Shown here: one piece after another, positions 8,163 through 17,323 of the stretch
Layout: each line of letters opens with the position of its first letter
Position numbering within the stretch: position 1 is the stretch's first letter
DNA from: Flavobacterium sp. 245
GTDB taxonomy: Bacteria; Bacteroidota; Bacteroidia; Flavobacteriales; Flavobacteriaceae
Direction: 5' to 3'
DNA length: 64,000 nt
Assembly: GCF_004362055.1 (NCBI RefSeq)
Contig: NZ_SNXB01000005.1
Location: forward strand, 310,001-374,000
Translations under genes and position numbers: made by a program
The notes under the pieces: model-generated
Told to the model about the DNA's origin: nothing
The model's database searches: none
The model's input: only the letters and a program-made list of their open reading frames with translations

Positions 8163-9446
8163 CTATAATCTATTATCAGCTATAGCACCTAAAACTCCCT
8201 TTACATCGTATAATAAACTATTGTCTTTCTGCAACTCTGAAAAATTTAATTTTAAAAATTCAGCATGTGCAACTCCTAAAACAATAGCATCAAATTTATC
8301 ATTTGGAATTGAATTCACAGTTTTCAACTCATATTCTTTTTGTACCTCTTTAATATTTGCTAAGGGATCATATATTGTCACTGATATACCATATTCTGTT
8401 AATGATTTAACAACATCAACTATTTTAGTGTTCCTGACATCTGGGCAGTTCTCTTTAAAAGTTATACCCAACATTAGAAGATTAGCTCCGTTAACAGAAA
8501 TACCTTTTTTGATCATTAATTTAACCACTTGAGAAGCAATATATTCCCCCATACTATCATTTAAACGCCGTCCTGCTAATATTATTTCAGGATGATAGCC
8601 AAATTCTTGGGCCCTTTGTGCTAAATAATAGGGATCTACACCAATACAGTGCCCTCCAACTAAACCAGGCTTAAAAGGCAAAAAATTCCACTTTGTCGCC
8701 GCAGCTGCTAATACTTCCTGAGTATCAATATTCATTAAATTGAATATTTTAGCCAATTCATTGACAAAAGCGATATTTATATCTCGCTGGGAATTTTCAA
8801 TAACTTTAGCTGCTTCAGCAACTTTTATTGTTGGTGCTAGATGGGTACCGGCTGTAATTACCGATTTATATAAAGCATCGACTTTTAAACCAATTTCTGG
8901 AGTTGAACCAGAAGTTACCTTTAAAATTTTTTCTACTGTGTGTTCTTTATCTCCAGGATTGATTCTTTCAGGAGAATATCCAGCATAAAAATCAACGTTT
9001 AACTTCAGTCCAGAAACCTTTTCTAAAACTGGAACACATTGTTCTTCTGTAACACCAGGGTAAACGGTAGATTCATAAATAACAATATCTCCTTTTTTTA
9101 ATATTTTACCAACTGTTTCACTTGATTTATATAGAGGCGTCAAATCAGGTCGATTATTTCGATCAACAGGAGTAGGCACTGTAATTATAAAATAATTACA
9201 ATCTAACATATCAGCCGGAATACTTGAACAAAATAACCCATATTCATTTGTCGGTTTATCAACTAATACTTTTTGCAGCTCTTGCTGATTAACCTCTAAT
9301 GTAGAATCTATCCCAGATTTTAAACTGGTTACTCTCGATTCGTTAATATCAAATCCAACAACTGGATATTTTGTAGCAAATAATCTTGCCAAAGGAAGAC
9401 CAACATAACCTAAACCTATAACAGCTATTTTTATGTTTTCGTTCAT
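8163..9446 (-). CDS. UDP-N-acetylhexosamine 6-dehydrogenase (WbpO/TviB type)
   Basis: A 427-residue nucleotide-sugar dehydrogenase. The Rossmann motif IAVIGLGYVGLPLARLF starts at about residue 6. The segment YSPERINPGDKEHTVEKI marks the UDP-HexNAc dehydrogenase subgroup rather than UDP-glucose dehydrogenase. The catalytic cysteine is in GGHCIGVDPYYL. It would oxidise UDP-GlcNAc or UDP-GalNAc to the uronic acid. The WbpP/TviC-like epimerase at 11707 would complete a route to UDP-GalNAcA like that of Vi antigen. It is the first gene of the second block and has its own promoter (9540-9570) and a leader of about 90 bases. Confidence 0.9.
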   Translation of the reverse strand: MNENIKIAVIGLGYVGLPLARLFATKYPVVGFDINESRVTSLKSGIDSTLEVNQQELQKVLVDKPTNEYGLFCSSIPADMLDCNYFIITVPTPVDRNNRPDLTPLYKSSETVGKILKKGDIVIYESTVYPGVTEEQCVPVLEKVSGLKLNVDFYAGYSPERINPGDKEHTVEKILKVTSGSTPEIGLKVDALYKSVITAGTHLAPTIKVAEAAKVIENSQRDINIAFVNELAKIFNLMNIDTQEVLAAAATKWNFLPFKPGLVGGHCIGVDPYYLAQRAQEFGYHPEIILAGRRLNDSMGEYIASQVVKLMIKKGISVNGANLLMLGITFKENCPDVRNTKIVDVVKSLTEYGISVTIYDPLANIKEVQKEYELKTVNSIPNDKFDAIVLGVAHAEFLKLNFSELQKDNSLLYDVKGVLGAIADNRL

Positions 9447-9503
9447 TTAAAAAATATTAGCTTTATTCATTACAACACATGGCTTCGCCGTTCCAAGTCC
9501 CAT
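9447..9503 (-). other. Possible 18-codon upstream ORF in the leader of the dehydrogenase gene
   Basis: On the minus strand an ATG at 9503 opens 18 codons and ends in TAA directly before the ATG at 9446, in the same frame. It lies entirely within the predicted leader. The DNA is locally much richer in G and C (9476-9502) than the rest of this gap. It may be a leader peptide, part of an RNA structure, or chance. I see no repeated codon pattern of the sort used in classical attenuation. Confidence 0.25.
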
Positions 9504-9539
9504 TTATTTGCTCGGTTTACTAAAAAAGTATATTCTCGG

Positions 9540-9570
9540 CAAATATAACATAATAACTCAATTTATTCAA
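9540..9570 (-). promoter_or_regulatory. Promoter of the second polysaccharide block (TTG-N20-TATATTTG)
   Basis: On the minus strand TTG (9570-9568) is followed after 20 bases by TATATTTG (9547-9540), a full match to the Bacteroidetes TAnnTTTG element. Transcription would begin near 9533, leaving a leader of close to 90 bases before the dehydrogenase ATG. It lies downstream of the terminator that follows the NusG-like gene, so the second block can be transcribed on its own. Confidence 0.65.
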
Positions 9571-9663
9571 TACGGTTTCCCGTAATACTATATAACAAAA
9601 AAATAAGAAAAAAACTAAAAAACAGCAATATACTATTAATCAGACTTTAAAAATTTACACATT

Positions 9664-9711
9664 AAAAAAAACAGGAAATAAAATCTAAAATAATTACGAT
9701 TTTATTTCCTG
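9664..9711 (-). terminator. Intrinsic terminator after the NusG-like gene
   Basis: A perfect 14-base-pair inverted repeat (9672-9685 with 9698-9711, 12-base loop) is followed on the minus strand by eight T (9671-9664). It begins 33 bases after the stop of the NusG-like gene and separates the two halves of the polysaccharide locus. Read-through here would be a natural target for the antiterminator encoded just upstream. Confidence 0.85.
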
Positions 9712-9743
9712 CTCCTTCTATTTCCCAGTTATTTCATCGATAA

Positions 9744-10208
9744 CTACTTATATTTAATCTTCAGCACACAACCTAAAGATTCTAACACCAAAATATAATG
9801 TGTTTTTGAAACTTCCTGTACAATTGCATCTTGATTACTAAAAGCTCCTGATTCTAATTTTATCCTGTCTCCCACTTGAATTGACGACACGGTAATATCA
9901 CTTACATTGGTTGCCTTGAGACTAGATTTAATTATATTAATTTCCTCATCACGAACAATTGCAGGTTTTCCAAGCCAAAATAAATACCTTACAACTCCCG
10001 GAACATTAAAAACTGAATTCCGATCAATTTCAGAAAGCTGTACAAACACATAGGAGTTAAAAAGAGGAACTTCAACTTTCTTCTTTCTGTCAGACCACTG
10101 TTTTACCTGAGTAATTAAAGGACAATAACATTCAACACCAATTTGCGTAAGTTTCTCTGCTACTTTTTTCTCCCATTTGGGCTTTGTATAAACGACATAC
10201 CAATTCAT
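9744..10208 (-). CDS. NusG-family transcription antiterminator (UpxY/RfaH-like)
   Basis: A 154-residue protein with an N-terminal NGN domain: it opens WYVVYTKPKWEKKVAEKL, with CYCPLITQVKQWSDRKKK and the PLFNSYVFVQL strand following, all characteristic of specialised NusG paralogues. A short C-terminal KOW-like region begins near 110 (IQVGDRIKLESGAFSNQDA). In Bacteroides, UpxY proteins promote read-through within their own capsule operons, and RfaH does so in enterobacteria. Location inside the locus, immediately before a strong terminator, fits such a role. The core NusG is expected elsewhere in the genome. No ops-like element could be recognised by eye. Confidence 0.9.
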   Translation of the reverse strand: MNWYVVYTKPKWEKKVAEKLTQIGVECYCPLITQVKQWSDRKKKVEVPLFNSYVFVQLSEIDRNSVFNVPGVVRYLFWLGKPAIVRDEEINIIKSSLKATNVSDITVSSIQVGDRIKLESGAFSNQDAIVQEVSKTHYILVLESLGCVLKIKYK

Positions 10209-10291
10209 AACGCTAATTTATTGAAATAAAATATCCAACACCATCTCCCTTATTAACTTAATATTAAATTTCACTTCAATATCAATTATAA

Positions 10292-11683
10292 TTAAGAACC
10301 TATTCCTCTATAAATAAATCCAATTGATTCAAGTTCTTTTGCATTCAATATGTTTCGTCCGTCAAATAGGAATGCAGGTTTATGCATCGAATCATATATT
10401 TTTTGCCAGTCATAAGTAACAAATTCGTCCCATTCGGTAAGAATTGAAATTGCATGCGCACCTTCACAAGCTTTATAAGGATCATCAAAAATAGCAAGTC
10501 CATTGCTGTTTTCCTCACTTGATCTAGTTTGTAAATAATCCAAATCATTTAGCATTTTATTTCTTGAAACTTTTGGATCATATACTGAAATTTTAGCCTG
10601 CTCGTTTATTAAATCATCAGCAACATAAATAGCTGCAGATTCGCGCGTATCATTTGTATCTTTTTTGAAAGCCCACCCTAAAAACGTTATCTTTTTGTCA
10701 GCAACTGTATTGTATAAAGTCTGAACGATTTTATTAGAAAATCTTCTTTTTTGATGATCATTCATAATAATTACCTGCTCCCAATAGTCTGCAACTTCAT
10801 TCAAGCCATATGATTTAGCTATATAAACTAAATTCAAAATATCCTTTTGAAAACAAGATCCTCCAAAACCTACTGAAGCCTTTAAAAACTTCGATCCGAT
10901 TCTGCTGTCCATTCCGATTGCTTTTGCAACTTCACTCACATCGGCACCAGTTTTTTCGCATAATTCAGACATTGCATTTATAGAAGATATACGCTGTGCT
11001 AAAAATGCATTTGCCGTAAGTTTTGATAACTCCGATGACCAAACGTTTGTTGTTAAAATCTTGTCTTTATCAACCCAGTTTGCATAAACTTCTACAAGAG
11101 CATTTATTGCGTCTTCACCTTCTCGTGTGGTGTCTCCACCAATTAAGATTCTATCAGGATTTAGTAAATCTGTTACTGCAGTTCCTTCAGCCAAAAATTC
11201 TGGATTAGATAAAATTTGAAATTGTACTCCATTTCCAGTATTATCTAAAATGCTTTTTATAGCTTCTGCTGTTCGTACCGGCAGAGTCGATTTTTCTACA
11301 ACTATTTTGTTTTGTTTCGCAACTTTTGCAATTTGTCTGGCACATAATTCAATATATTTCAAATCAGCTGCCATACCTTTTCCTTTACCATAGGTCTTAG
11401 TTGGCGTGTTAACTGATATAAAAATTACTTGAGCATCGTCTATCGCTTTTTCAACATCTGTAGAAAAAAACAAATTTCTACCTCTTGCTTCAGCTACAAT
11501 TTCAGACAAGCCAGGTTCATAGATTGGAATATTTTCTGTATTTGGATCATTCCAGTCCTTAATTCTTTGTTCATTCAAATCAACAACAGTGACTTGAATA
11601 TCGGGGCATTTTTGAGCAATAACTGCCATTGTTGGACCTCCAACATAACCTGCACCTATGCAACAAATTTTTGTTATTTTCAT
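10292..11683 (-). CDS. ugd: UDP-glucose 6-dehydrogenase, eukaryote-like type
   Basis: A 463-residue enzyme that opens [19 protein letters not shown] and contains [32 protein letters not shown] and the catalytic cysteine in [14 protein letters not shown]. These segments match animal and plant UGDH more closely than the shorter Ugd of E. coli, and the length is near the eukaryotic 460-490. It oxidises UDP-glucose to UDP-glucuronic acid. It lies 23 bases after the epimerase gene in the same operon. With the WbpO/TviB-like enzyme, the locus therefore encodes two different UDP-sugar dehydrogenases, suggesting two acidic sugars in the polymer. Confidence 0.94.
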   Translation of the reverse strand: MKITKICCIGAGYVGGPTMAVIAQKCPDIQVTVVDLNEQRIKDWNDPNTENIPIYEPGLSEIVAEARGRNLFFSTDVEKAIDDAQVIFISVNTPTKTYGKGKGMAADLKYIELCARQIAKVAKQNKIVVEKSTLPVRTAEAIKSILDNTGNGVQFQILSNPEFLAEGTAVTDLLNPDRILIGGDTTREGEDAINALVEVYANWVDKDKILTTNVWSSELSKLTANAFLAQRISSINAMSELCEKTGADVSEVAKAIGMDSRIGSKFLKASVGFGGSCFQKDILNLVYIAKSYGLNEVADYWEQVIIMNDHQKRRFSNKIVQTLYNTVADKKITFLGWAFKKDTNDTRESAAIYVADDLINEQAKISVYDPKVSRNKMLNDLDYLQTRSSEENSNGLAIFDDPYKACEGAHAISILTEWDEFVTYDWQKIYDSMHKPAFLFDGRNILNAKELESIGFIYRGIGS

Positions 11684-11706
11684 TTATATACTATTATCTA
11701 AGTCTA

Positions 11707-12693
11707 CTATTCTCTCAAATTATTCCAATACCAATTTACAGCTTCTTTCAAACCTTCCTGCAAAGAATATCTAGGGTTATAACCTAATATTTTTTTTGCC
11801 TTATCAATACTAGCTAATGAATGCGGAATATCTCCCGCTCTATTATCAGCATAGATAATTTGAATGTCTGCGATTTTTGGATCAAAGTCTGAAAGATATT
11901 TTTTCAAATATCCTGTCAAATCATTTAGCGTATTTCGCTCGCCAAATGCGGTATTGTAAACTGTATTTACAGCTTCAGGATTTTGGCATTTCATTGCCAA
12001 TTCATTCATCTGAATTACATTTTCTATATATGTAAAATCTCTTGAATAATTCCCGTCACCATTTATAACTGGACTTTCATGTTTCATTAATTGCATAACA
12101 AACTTGGGAATCACGGCAGCATAAGCACCTTGCGGATCTTGTCGTCTTCCAAAAACGTTGAAATAACGCAAACCAATAGTTTCCAAACCATATGTTCTGC
12201 TAAAAATATCTGCATATAATTCGTTCACATATTTTGTTATAGCATATGGAGATAATGGTTTACCTATTACCTCTTCAACTTTTGGAAGTCCAACGGAATC
12301 TCCATATGTTGAAGAACTAGCCGCATAAACAAAACGCTTCACTTTTTCATCTCTAGAAGCAACCAGCATATTTAAAAATCCTGATACGTTTACATCATTT
12401 GTTGTAATCGGATCATTAATTGATCGTGGAACAGAACCTAAAGCCGCTTGATGCAAAACATAATCCACACCTTTAACCGCTAAAACACAATCACTAATAT
12501 TTCGAATATCACCTTCAATTAATCTAAAATTTGGATTTTCGATAAAACTTTCCAAATTATGGCGATGACCTGTTGAAAAATTATCCAAACAAACTACTTT
12601 ATTGCCAAGTCCTAAAAAATATTCGCACAAATTTGAGCCAATAAATCCTGCTCCTCCTGTAATTAAAATAGTATTTTGAATTGATTTTTCCAT
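11707..12693 (-). CDS. UDP-N-acetylglucosamine 4-epimerase-like SDR (WbpP/TviC type)
   Basis: From the ATG at 12693 the protein has 328 residues. A TTG three codons earlier (12702) is possible but less likely. The NAD motif [12 protein letters not shown] is followed by [17 protein letters not shown], the catalytic [13 protein letters not shown] and [22 protein letters not shown], which are typical of the WbpP/TviC group acting on N-acetylated UDP-hexoses. It would interconvert UDP-GlcNAc and UDP-GalNAc, or the corresponding uronic acids, in partnership with the dehydrogenase at 8163. It directly follows the tyrosine kinase gene with almost no spacing. Confidence 0.88.
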   Translation of the reverse strand: MEKSIQNTILITGGAGFIGSNLCEYFLGLGNKVVCLDNFSTGHRHNLESFIENPNFRLIEGDIRNISDCVLAVKGVDYVLHQAALGSVPRSINDPITTNDVNVSGFLNMLVASRDEKVKRFVYAASSSTYGDSVGLPKVEEVIGKPLSPYAITKYVNELYADIFSRTYGLETIGLRYFNVFGRRQDPQGAYAAVIPKFVMQLMKHESPVINGDGNYSRDFTYIENVIQMNELAMKCQNPEAVNTVYNTAFGERNTLNDLTGYLKKYLSDFDPKIADIQIIYADNRAGDIPHSLASIDKAKKILGYNPRYSLQEGLKEAVNWYWNNLRE

Positions 12694-12704
12694 TTGAACC
12701 AAGT

Positions 12705-15152
12705 TTATTTCTTTTTCAATTTATTAAAGAAAGTCTTCATTGAATTTGGTTTTTTCTCCTCGTCAAGATATCCATTCGAATAATCTCCATATCCATAACC
12801 ATATCCGTAAGCAGAACCATATTTTGCCTTATTTTCATAGCCATTCAAAACAATGCTTGCGTTACTCAACTCTCCTCTCTTAACTCTTGTGTTCAACAAC
12901 GTAATCATTTCTTTTTTAGTATAGTTCTGTCGAACAATATATAATGTCACATCTGAATATTGAGACAGTTCCAAAGCATCAGAAACTAAACCAACAGGAG
13001 GCGTATCTAAAATGATATAATCATATTTCTGCTTTAACTCATCAATCAATTCACGCATGGAATCACTCAAAATCAATTCTGATGGATTTGGCGGAATTGG
13101 TCCAGAAAGTATAACATCCAGATTTGGAATTTTTGTTGAGTTTGTAATTTCTTCTAAACTATTTTGCTTAATTAAATAGTTAACAACACCAGTTTGATTT
13201 GTTAAATTAAACTCATCAGCTAATCTAGGTTTTCTTAAATCCAAGCCAACAATAACTGTTTTCTTTTCACTTAAAGCAAAAACTGTAGCAATATTTATAG
13301 AACAAAAAGTTTTTCCTTCTCCACTTATTGACGATGTAATCATCAAAGTTTTCGAACCGCTTACTTGTTGTTTTTTGTATAAAAACTGTAATGACGATCG
13401 AATTGCTCTAAAAGATTCAGAAAGTGCCGATTTTGGTTTGTCAAAAACAGCAAGATTAACTCCTTCTTTATTGACTCCAATGACACCAATTATTGGTATC
13501 TGACTTAATTTAGCTACATCCTCAGTATTTTGAATTGAATTATTAATAAAGAAAATAGCAAGAACAATTAACAATGGAATAAGCACACCCAAAAACAAAG
13601 CCAAGATATAATTTACTGAAGTTTTTGGGCCAATTAATCCACCCCCAATATCTTTTGCCGGATCAATAAAATGAATATCTGATAAATTAGATGCTTTTAC
13701 AATTTCGGCCTCATTTCGTTTTTGTAAAAATGTCGTATATATATTATCATTTAAATCGTATTTTCTTTGAATTTTCAATAACTCCTGCTGTTCTTCAGGA
13801 AGTCTTTTTACTGTATTTTCAGCTTCTCCAATTTTTGCATTTACCAAAGACAAATCATATAACAGTGCTGATTTTGCAGAAACAATATTTTCCAGTAAAA
13901 CACTTTTTATAGCCTGCATTTGGTTATCAAAATCTTTAAAAATCTTATCGCTTTTTACTGCGTAAGCCATTTCAGATCTTTGAGTTGAAAGCGCAATAAG
14001 TTTAGAGATATTTGCAACAATATTAGGATCATCAATCCCAGCAACCGAAGGAGCGGGCAATCTCGAATAATCAACACTGTTATTTAAATATGCCTTAAGC
14101 GAATTATAGTAAGTGATTTTTCTTGTAACTTGATCTTTTTCAATATCAAAATTTGATATTTTATCAGAAAACTTGGCACCTCCGCCTTCTATTTCATAGA
14201 TATTTTTATCTTTTCTAAAAGATTTTAATTCGTTTCCGGTTTGCTTCAATTGAGACTCCATAGCAACAAGTGTGCTGTCAATAAATTTAATCGTATTGTT
14301 AGCAAATTGATTTTTACCATCCAGCTGAATTTTAATCAGCATTTTTACTGTTGAATTGAGATATTCAACAAGTCGCGCTTTATTTGTACCCTGCATTCCA
14401 AGGGTCAATATAGAACCTCCTTTATCATCAGAACCAACATTCACACCTTTATAGCGAGAGACTGTTCCGTCAAAATCATTAAATCTGACAAAATACTCAT
14501 TCCCTGTATACAACCCCGGATTATCATTAATTTGCAGTTTCCAATTTAAAAAAGGTAATGAAACTTGTTCACCAACTTTATATCTTTTTACAAATTCTAT
14601 AGGCTGAACCGCAGTATTCGAATATTTATTTTCAGCGTAATTAATAAGTGAAACTGAATTATTCTCAAATGGTATACGTACTTCATATACATTTTCACTG
14701 ATAAACTTAATTTTAATTAGCGTGTTTGCAAGTTGTCCTCTCGATTTATCAATATCAACATAAAAAGGCACAGCACCATAAGAGTCAATCAAATTATATT
14801 CACCCATTGTAAGATAGTCAATATAATATTGTAATTTACTAACCACTAATTCATTATGTGATCTCGACTGCAATATGGTTGTTATTCCGTTTACTTGATC
14901 AGAAATTCCGCCCCAGTTAAAAACTAAGCTCGTATTTGAAGTAAAAAACGGATTACTTTCTTCCTTAATTGAAATTAAGGTTTGCATTCCGTAAATTTTT
15001 TCTTTTCGAATATTTACTTGATATGCAATAGTAAATGCAATGATTAAACTTACTAAGAACCATTTCCAATAGCTTAGGATCTTCAGCAACAAACCTTTAA
15101 AATCAAAACTTGATTGATTTTCAAAAATCGAAAAATCTTTTATATCTAACAT
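12705..15152 (-). CDS. Wzc-type polysaccharide co-polymerase with tyrosine autokinase domain
   Basis: An 815-residue inner membrane protein. An N-terminal membrane segment lies near residues 30-48 ([17 protein letters not shown]), and a long periplasmic region with coiled-coil character spans about 270-480. The second membrane segment is near 510-535. The cytoplasmic BY-kinase domain follows: Walker [11 protein letters not shown] at about 600-612, Walker A' in [12 protein letters not shown] and Walker B-like [12 protein letters not shown]. The tail carries the expected tyrosine cluster, here as GY repeats ([10 protein letters not shown], near 785-797). It regulates polymerisation and export by cyclic autophosphorylation. 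It pairs with the Wza-like gene 15 bases upstream. Confidence 0.94.
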   Translation of the reverse strand: MLDIKDFSIFENQSSFDFKGLLLKILSYWKWFLVSLIIAFTIAYQVNIRKEKIYGMQTLISIKEESNPFFTSNTSLVFNWGGISDQVNGITTILQSRSHNELVVSKLQYYIDYLTMGEYNLIDSYGAVPFYVDIDKSRGQLANTLIKIKFISENVYEVRIPFENNSVSLINYAENKYSNTAVQPIEFVKRYKVGEQVSLPFLNWKLQINDNPGLYTGNEYFVRFNDFDGTVSRYKGVNVGSDDKGGSILTLGMQGTNKARLVEYLNSTVKMLIKIQLDGKNQFANNTIKFIDSTLVAMESQLKQTGNELKSFRKDKNIYEIEGGGAKFSDKISNFDIEKDQVTRKITYYNSLKAYLNNSVDYSRLPAPSVAGIDDPNIVANISKLIALSTQRSEMAYAVKSDKIFKDFDNQMQAIKSVLLENIVSAKSALLYDLSLVNAKIGEAENTVKRLPEEQQELLKIQRKYDLNDNIYTTFLQKRNEAEIVKASNLSDIHFIDPAKDIGGGLIGPKTSVNYILALFLGVLIPLLIVLAIFFINNSIQNTEDVAKLSQIPIIGVIGVNKEGVNLAVFDKPKSALSESFRAIRSSLQFLYKKQQVSGSKTLMITSSISGEGKTFCSINIATVFALSEKKTVIVGLDLRKPRLADEFNLTNQTGVVNYLIKQNSLEEITNSTKIPNLDVILSGPIPPNPSELILSDSMRELIDELKQKYDYIILDTPPVGLVSDALELSQYSDVTLYIVRQNYTKKEMITLLNTRVKRGELSNASIVLNGYENKAKYGSAYGYGYGYGDYSNGYLDEEKKPNSMKTFFNKLKKK

Positions 15153-15167
15153 CTTTTGGATCTAACT

Positions 15168-15962
15168 TTAATTTTTGATAATCAAATATACTGTTGTGGC
15201 AAGTGACAATAAGGTAATAATTGTACCTATTGACTGTATTCCTGTCTGACCAGTACCCCAAGTTTTTTGACGCAATGGCTTTACATAAATATAATCATTG
15301 GGTTGTAAATAATAATAAGGTGATTTCATCACATTGACATCAGTAAGATCAATCTCATTCATTTGAACTCCGGTAGGTGTCTGACGAATTATGGTTACCG
15401 CTTTTCTATTTCCAACTGTATTTATATCCCCCGCATTTGCGACAGCTTCCATTATATTAACATGTTCTTGAAAAAGTGTTTTTGTTCCAGTACTTCCAAC
15501 TTCTCCGTTTATGGTATATCTAAAACCTGCCAATTTCACAGTAACAAAAATATTGGCCTCGGTTTTAAAATACTCTTCAAGCAATTTTTTCTCAATCATC
15601 ACTCGAACTTCTTCTAAAGTATAACCAATAACATTTACTTCTCCTAAAATCGGAATTCTAATATTTCCATGATCGTCAACTGTAAAACCGTCAAAATACA
15701 AAGCCGCTTCTGACTTTCCGGTTGCAGAAGTAGCATTTTCTGATTTGCTGAAAATCGAAACTAATTTAGGATCTATTGCTTTTATACTAATACTTAGAAC
15801 ATCATTCACCTGTAATCTGTACGGCTTAGTTTCAACTGCTGCAACAGCACCTTTCTCTTCAGAAGTATTTTTATCCTGAAGGTATACCAGATCTTTTATA
15901 GGAATACAAGAGGTGAAAAGCATACTAACCAGCAACAGAATATAAAAGCTATTTTTTGTCAT
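15168..15962 (-). CDS. Wza-type polysaccharide export lipoprotein
   Basis: A 264-residue protein with a lipoprotein signal peptide whose lipobox is LFTSC, Cys at 19. A Poly_export domain follows (YRLQVNDVLSISIKAIDP near residue 48), then one SLBB-like region (FRYTINGEVGSTGTKTLF), and a hydrophobic C-terminal helix (IGTIITLLSLATTVYLII) that would cross the outer membrane. It is the short OPX form and the first gene of the locus. A TATATTTG promoter element lies 16 bases upstream of the ATG, and recR ends 71 bases upstream, so the locus probably starts here. Confidence 0.92.
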   Translation of the reverse strand: MTKNSFYILLLVSMLFTSCIPIKDLVYLQDKNTSEEKGAVAAVETKPYRLQVNDVLSISIKAIDPKLVSIFSKSENATSATGKSEAALYFDGFTVDDHGNIRIPILGEVNVIGYTLEEVRVMIEKKLLEEYFKTEANIFVTVKLAGFRYTINGEVGSTGTKTLFQEHVNIMEAVANAGDINTVGNRKAVTIIRQTPTGVQMNEIDLTDVNVMKSPYYYLQPNDYIYVKPLRQKTWGTGQTGIQSIGTIITLLSLATTVYLIIKN

Positions 15963-15978
15963 TATTGAAATTTTATCG

Positions 15979-15986
15979 CAAATATA
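15979..15986 (-). promoter_or_regulatory. Promoter -7 element of the polysaccharide locus (TATATTTG)
   Basis: TATATTTG on the minus strand matches TAnnTTTG exactly and lies 16 bases before the wza-like ATG. The upstream -33 element is weak (CTG rather than TTG at the expected distance). This would give a leader of only about ten bases. Confidence 0.5.
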
Positions 15987-16033
15987 GCTTTTCCTTTAAT
16001 CTTCAGAAAATCTATATCTTATTTGGGGTTTGT

Positions 16034-16654
16034 TTAATTATTTTTGAATGTTTTTTCAAAAGGAACTCGATGCAAAATACTTCTGCCAAGAGTTACTTCA
16101 TCAGCATATTCAAGTTCATCACCTACAGAAATTCCTCTTGCAATAGTTGAAATTACAATTTGAGATTCGGCAATTTGTTTATAAATATAAAAATTGGTCG
16201 TGTCTCCTTCCATAGTTGAACTAAGCGCAAAAATGATTTCTATGACTTTTCCAGACTTAACTTTTTCAACTAAACTGGAAATATTTAACTGACTTGGACC
16301 AACACCTTCGATAGGAGAAATTTTCCCTCCTAGAACGTGATAAATTCCTTTGTACTGCCCTGTATTTTCAATTGCCATTACATCACGGATATCCTCAACA
16401 ACACAAATAATCTGCTGATTTCTTGAAGTATTCGCACAAATTTCACAAACTTTTGTGTCTGAAATATTATGACAGTTTTCACAAAACTTAATATCCTCGC
16501 GCATGTTTAACAAAGCTTGAGACAGAAACCCAGTTTGCTCTTTTGGCTGTTTAAGCAAATGCAGAACTAATCGCAAAGCTGTCCGCTTACCAATACCTGG
16601 TAATTGCGACATTTCATTAACTGCTTTCTCTATTAATTTCGATGAAAATTCCAT
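16034..16654 (-). CDS. recR: Recombination protein RecR
   Basis: A 206-residue protein of normal RecR length. It has an N-terminal helix-hairpin-helix segment ([18 protein letters not shown]), a four-cysteine zinc finger (CENC near residue 57 and CEIC near 69) and a Toprim domain ([28 protein letters not shown] is split across its start). RecR loads RecA at gaps together with RecO and RecF. A TAnnTTTG promoter element ends five bases before the ATG, so the transcript may be nearly leaderless. It lies upstream of the polysaccharide locus on the same strand. Confidence 0.96.
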   Translation of the reverse strand: MEFSSKLIEKAVNEMSQLPGIGKRTALRLVLHLLKQPKEQTGFLSQALLNMREDIKFCENCHNISDTKVCEICANTSRNQQIICVVEDIRDVMAIENTGQYKGIYHVLGGKISPIEGVGPSQLNISSLVEKVKSGKVIEIIFALSSTMEGDTTNFYIYKQIAESQIVISTIARGISVGDELEYADEVTLGRSILHRVPFEKTFKNN

Positions 16655-16659
16655 GACGA

Positions 16660-16687
16660 CAAAAGTAACATTTTTAACGGTATCAAA
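16660..16687 (-). promoter_or_regulatory. Promoter of recR (TTTG-N16-TACTTTTG)
   Basis: TTTG at 16687-16684 and TACTTTTG at 16667-16660 on the minus strand, 16 bases apart. The -7 element ends only five bases before the recR ATG at 16654. Confidence 0.55.
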
Positions 16688-16752
16688 GACTTTGAAACAA
16701 TTAAATTCAATCTTTTAAGAAATCTGAACCATGATCTTTTGTAGTGGCCAAT

Positions 16753-16786
16753 AAAAAACGAAGCCTTCCACTTGAGTTGGAAAGCT
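16753..16786 (-). terminator. Terminator after the CoA-binding protein gene
   Basis: A 9-base-pair stem (16762-16770 with 16778-16786, one G-U pair) followed on the minus strand by CG and a run of six T. It starts 20 bases after the stop at 16806. Confidence 0.65.
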
Positions 16787-16805
16787 GATAAAAATTTTCG
16801 TATAG

Positions 16806-17171
16806 TTAATATTGATTTGTTGCTAATAAGACCAATGTACAAGCAACTTCTACTTGAATATTATTTAACTCTAATAATTGATATAATTCAGGATTTTCGG
16901 TTCCTGGATTAAAAATTACTCTTTTAGGTTGCGCTTCAATAATGTAATTATAATAATCACGCTGACGTGCCGGATTTAAATACAAAGTTACTGTATCAAT
17001 ATTTTTGACGGGAATTGCTTTTGTATGAATTTTTACACCAGCAACTTCTCCTGTATTTTGACCAATCGCCAATACGGTGTGCCCTTTTTGAGTAAGCATA
17101 TTTATAGCTCTAAATGCGTAACGATCTGTTTTTGTTGTAGCACCTAGAAGCAAAGTTTTTTTGTTTTTCAT
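16806..17171 (-). CDS. CoA-binding domain protein (YccU-like)
   Basis: A 121-residue single Rossmann-like domain. It opens with KTLLLGATTKTDRYAFRAINML, a CoA-binding-type nucleotide loop, followed by a short strand pattern ending VIFNPGTENPELYQLL. The length is close to that of the small CoA-binding protein family (PF13380-like). No catalytic role is established for the family. It has its own promoter element and terminator, so it is transcribed alone. Confidence 0.82.
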   Translation of the reverse strand: MKNKKTLLLGATTKTDRYAFRAINMLTQKGHTVLAIGQNTGEVAGVKIHTKAIPVKNIDTVTLYLNPARQRDYYNYIIEAQPKRVIFNPGTENPELYQLLELNNIQVEVACTLVLLATNQY

Positions 17172-17188
17172 CTTTTTAATTTAAAGTG

Positions 17189-17196
17189 CAAAAGTA
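17189..17196 (-). promoter_or_regulatory. Promoter -7 element of the CoA-binding protein gene (TACTTTTG)
   Basis: TACTTTTG on the minus strand, 17 bases before the ATG. No convincing TTG lies at the -33 distance. Confidence 0.45.
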
Positions 17197-17323
17197 ATCA
17201 AAAAGAATGAGCTTGACTTCTTTTATCAATTTAGAATATTGACTCTAAAAAAACAATAACATAATGCAAAACATTCTGTCAATATAAAAATTTGACTACT
17301 TTTACTTGACCAATCAAAACTTT

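Noticed and set aside
9571..9663. tRNA or small RNA gene in the gap after the NusG-like gene
   Set aside because: Only a 5-base-pair palindrome is present and no cloverleaf or terminator fits a separate RNA.
16633..16842. 69-codon minus-strand ORF across the recR start and the terminator upstream
   Set aside because: It overlaps recR, its promoter, a terminator and the end of the CoA-binding gene; composition is not coding-like.
17306..17323. TTG start extending the MarC-like protein by six residues
   Set aside because: The ATG at 17324 begins at the usual family position and the TTG lies in promoter-like sequence.
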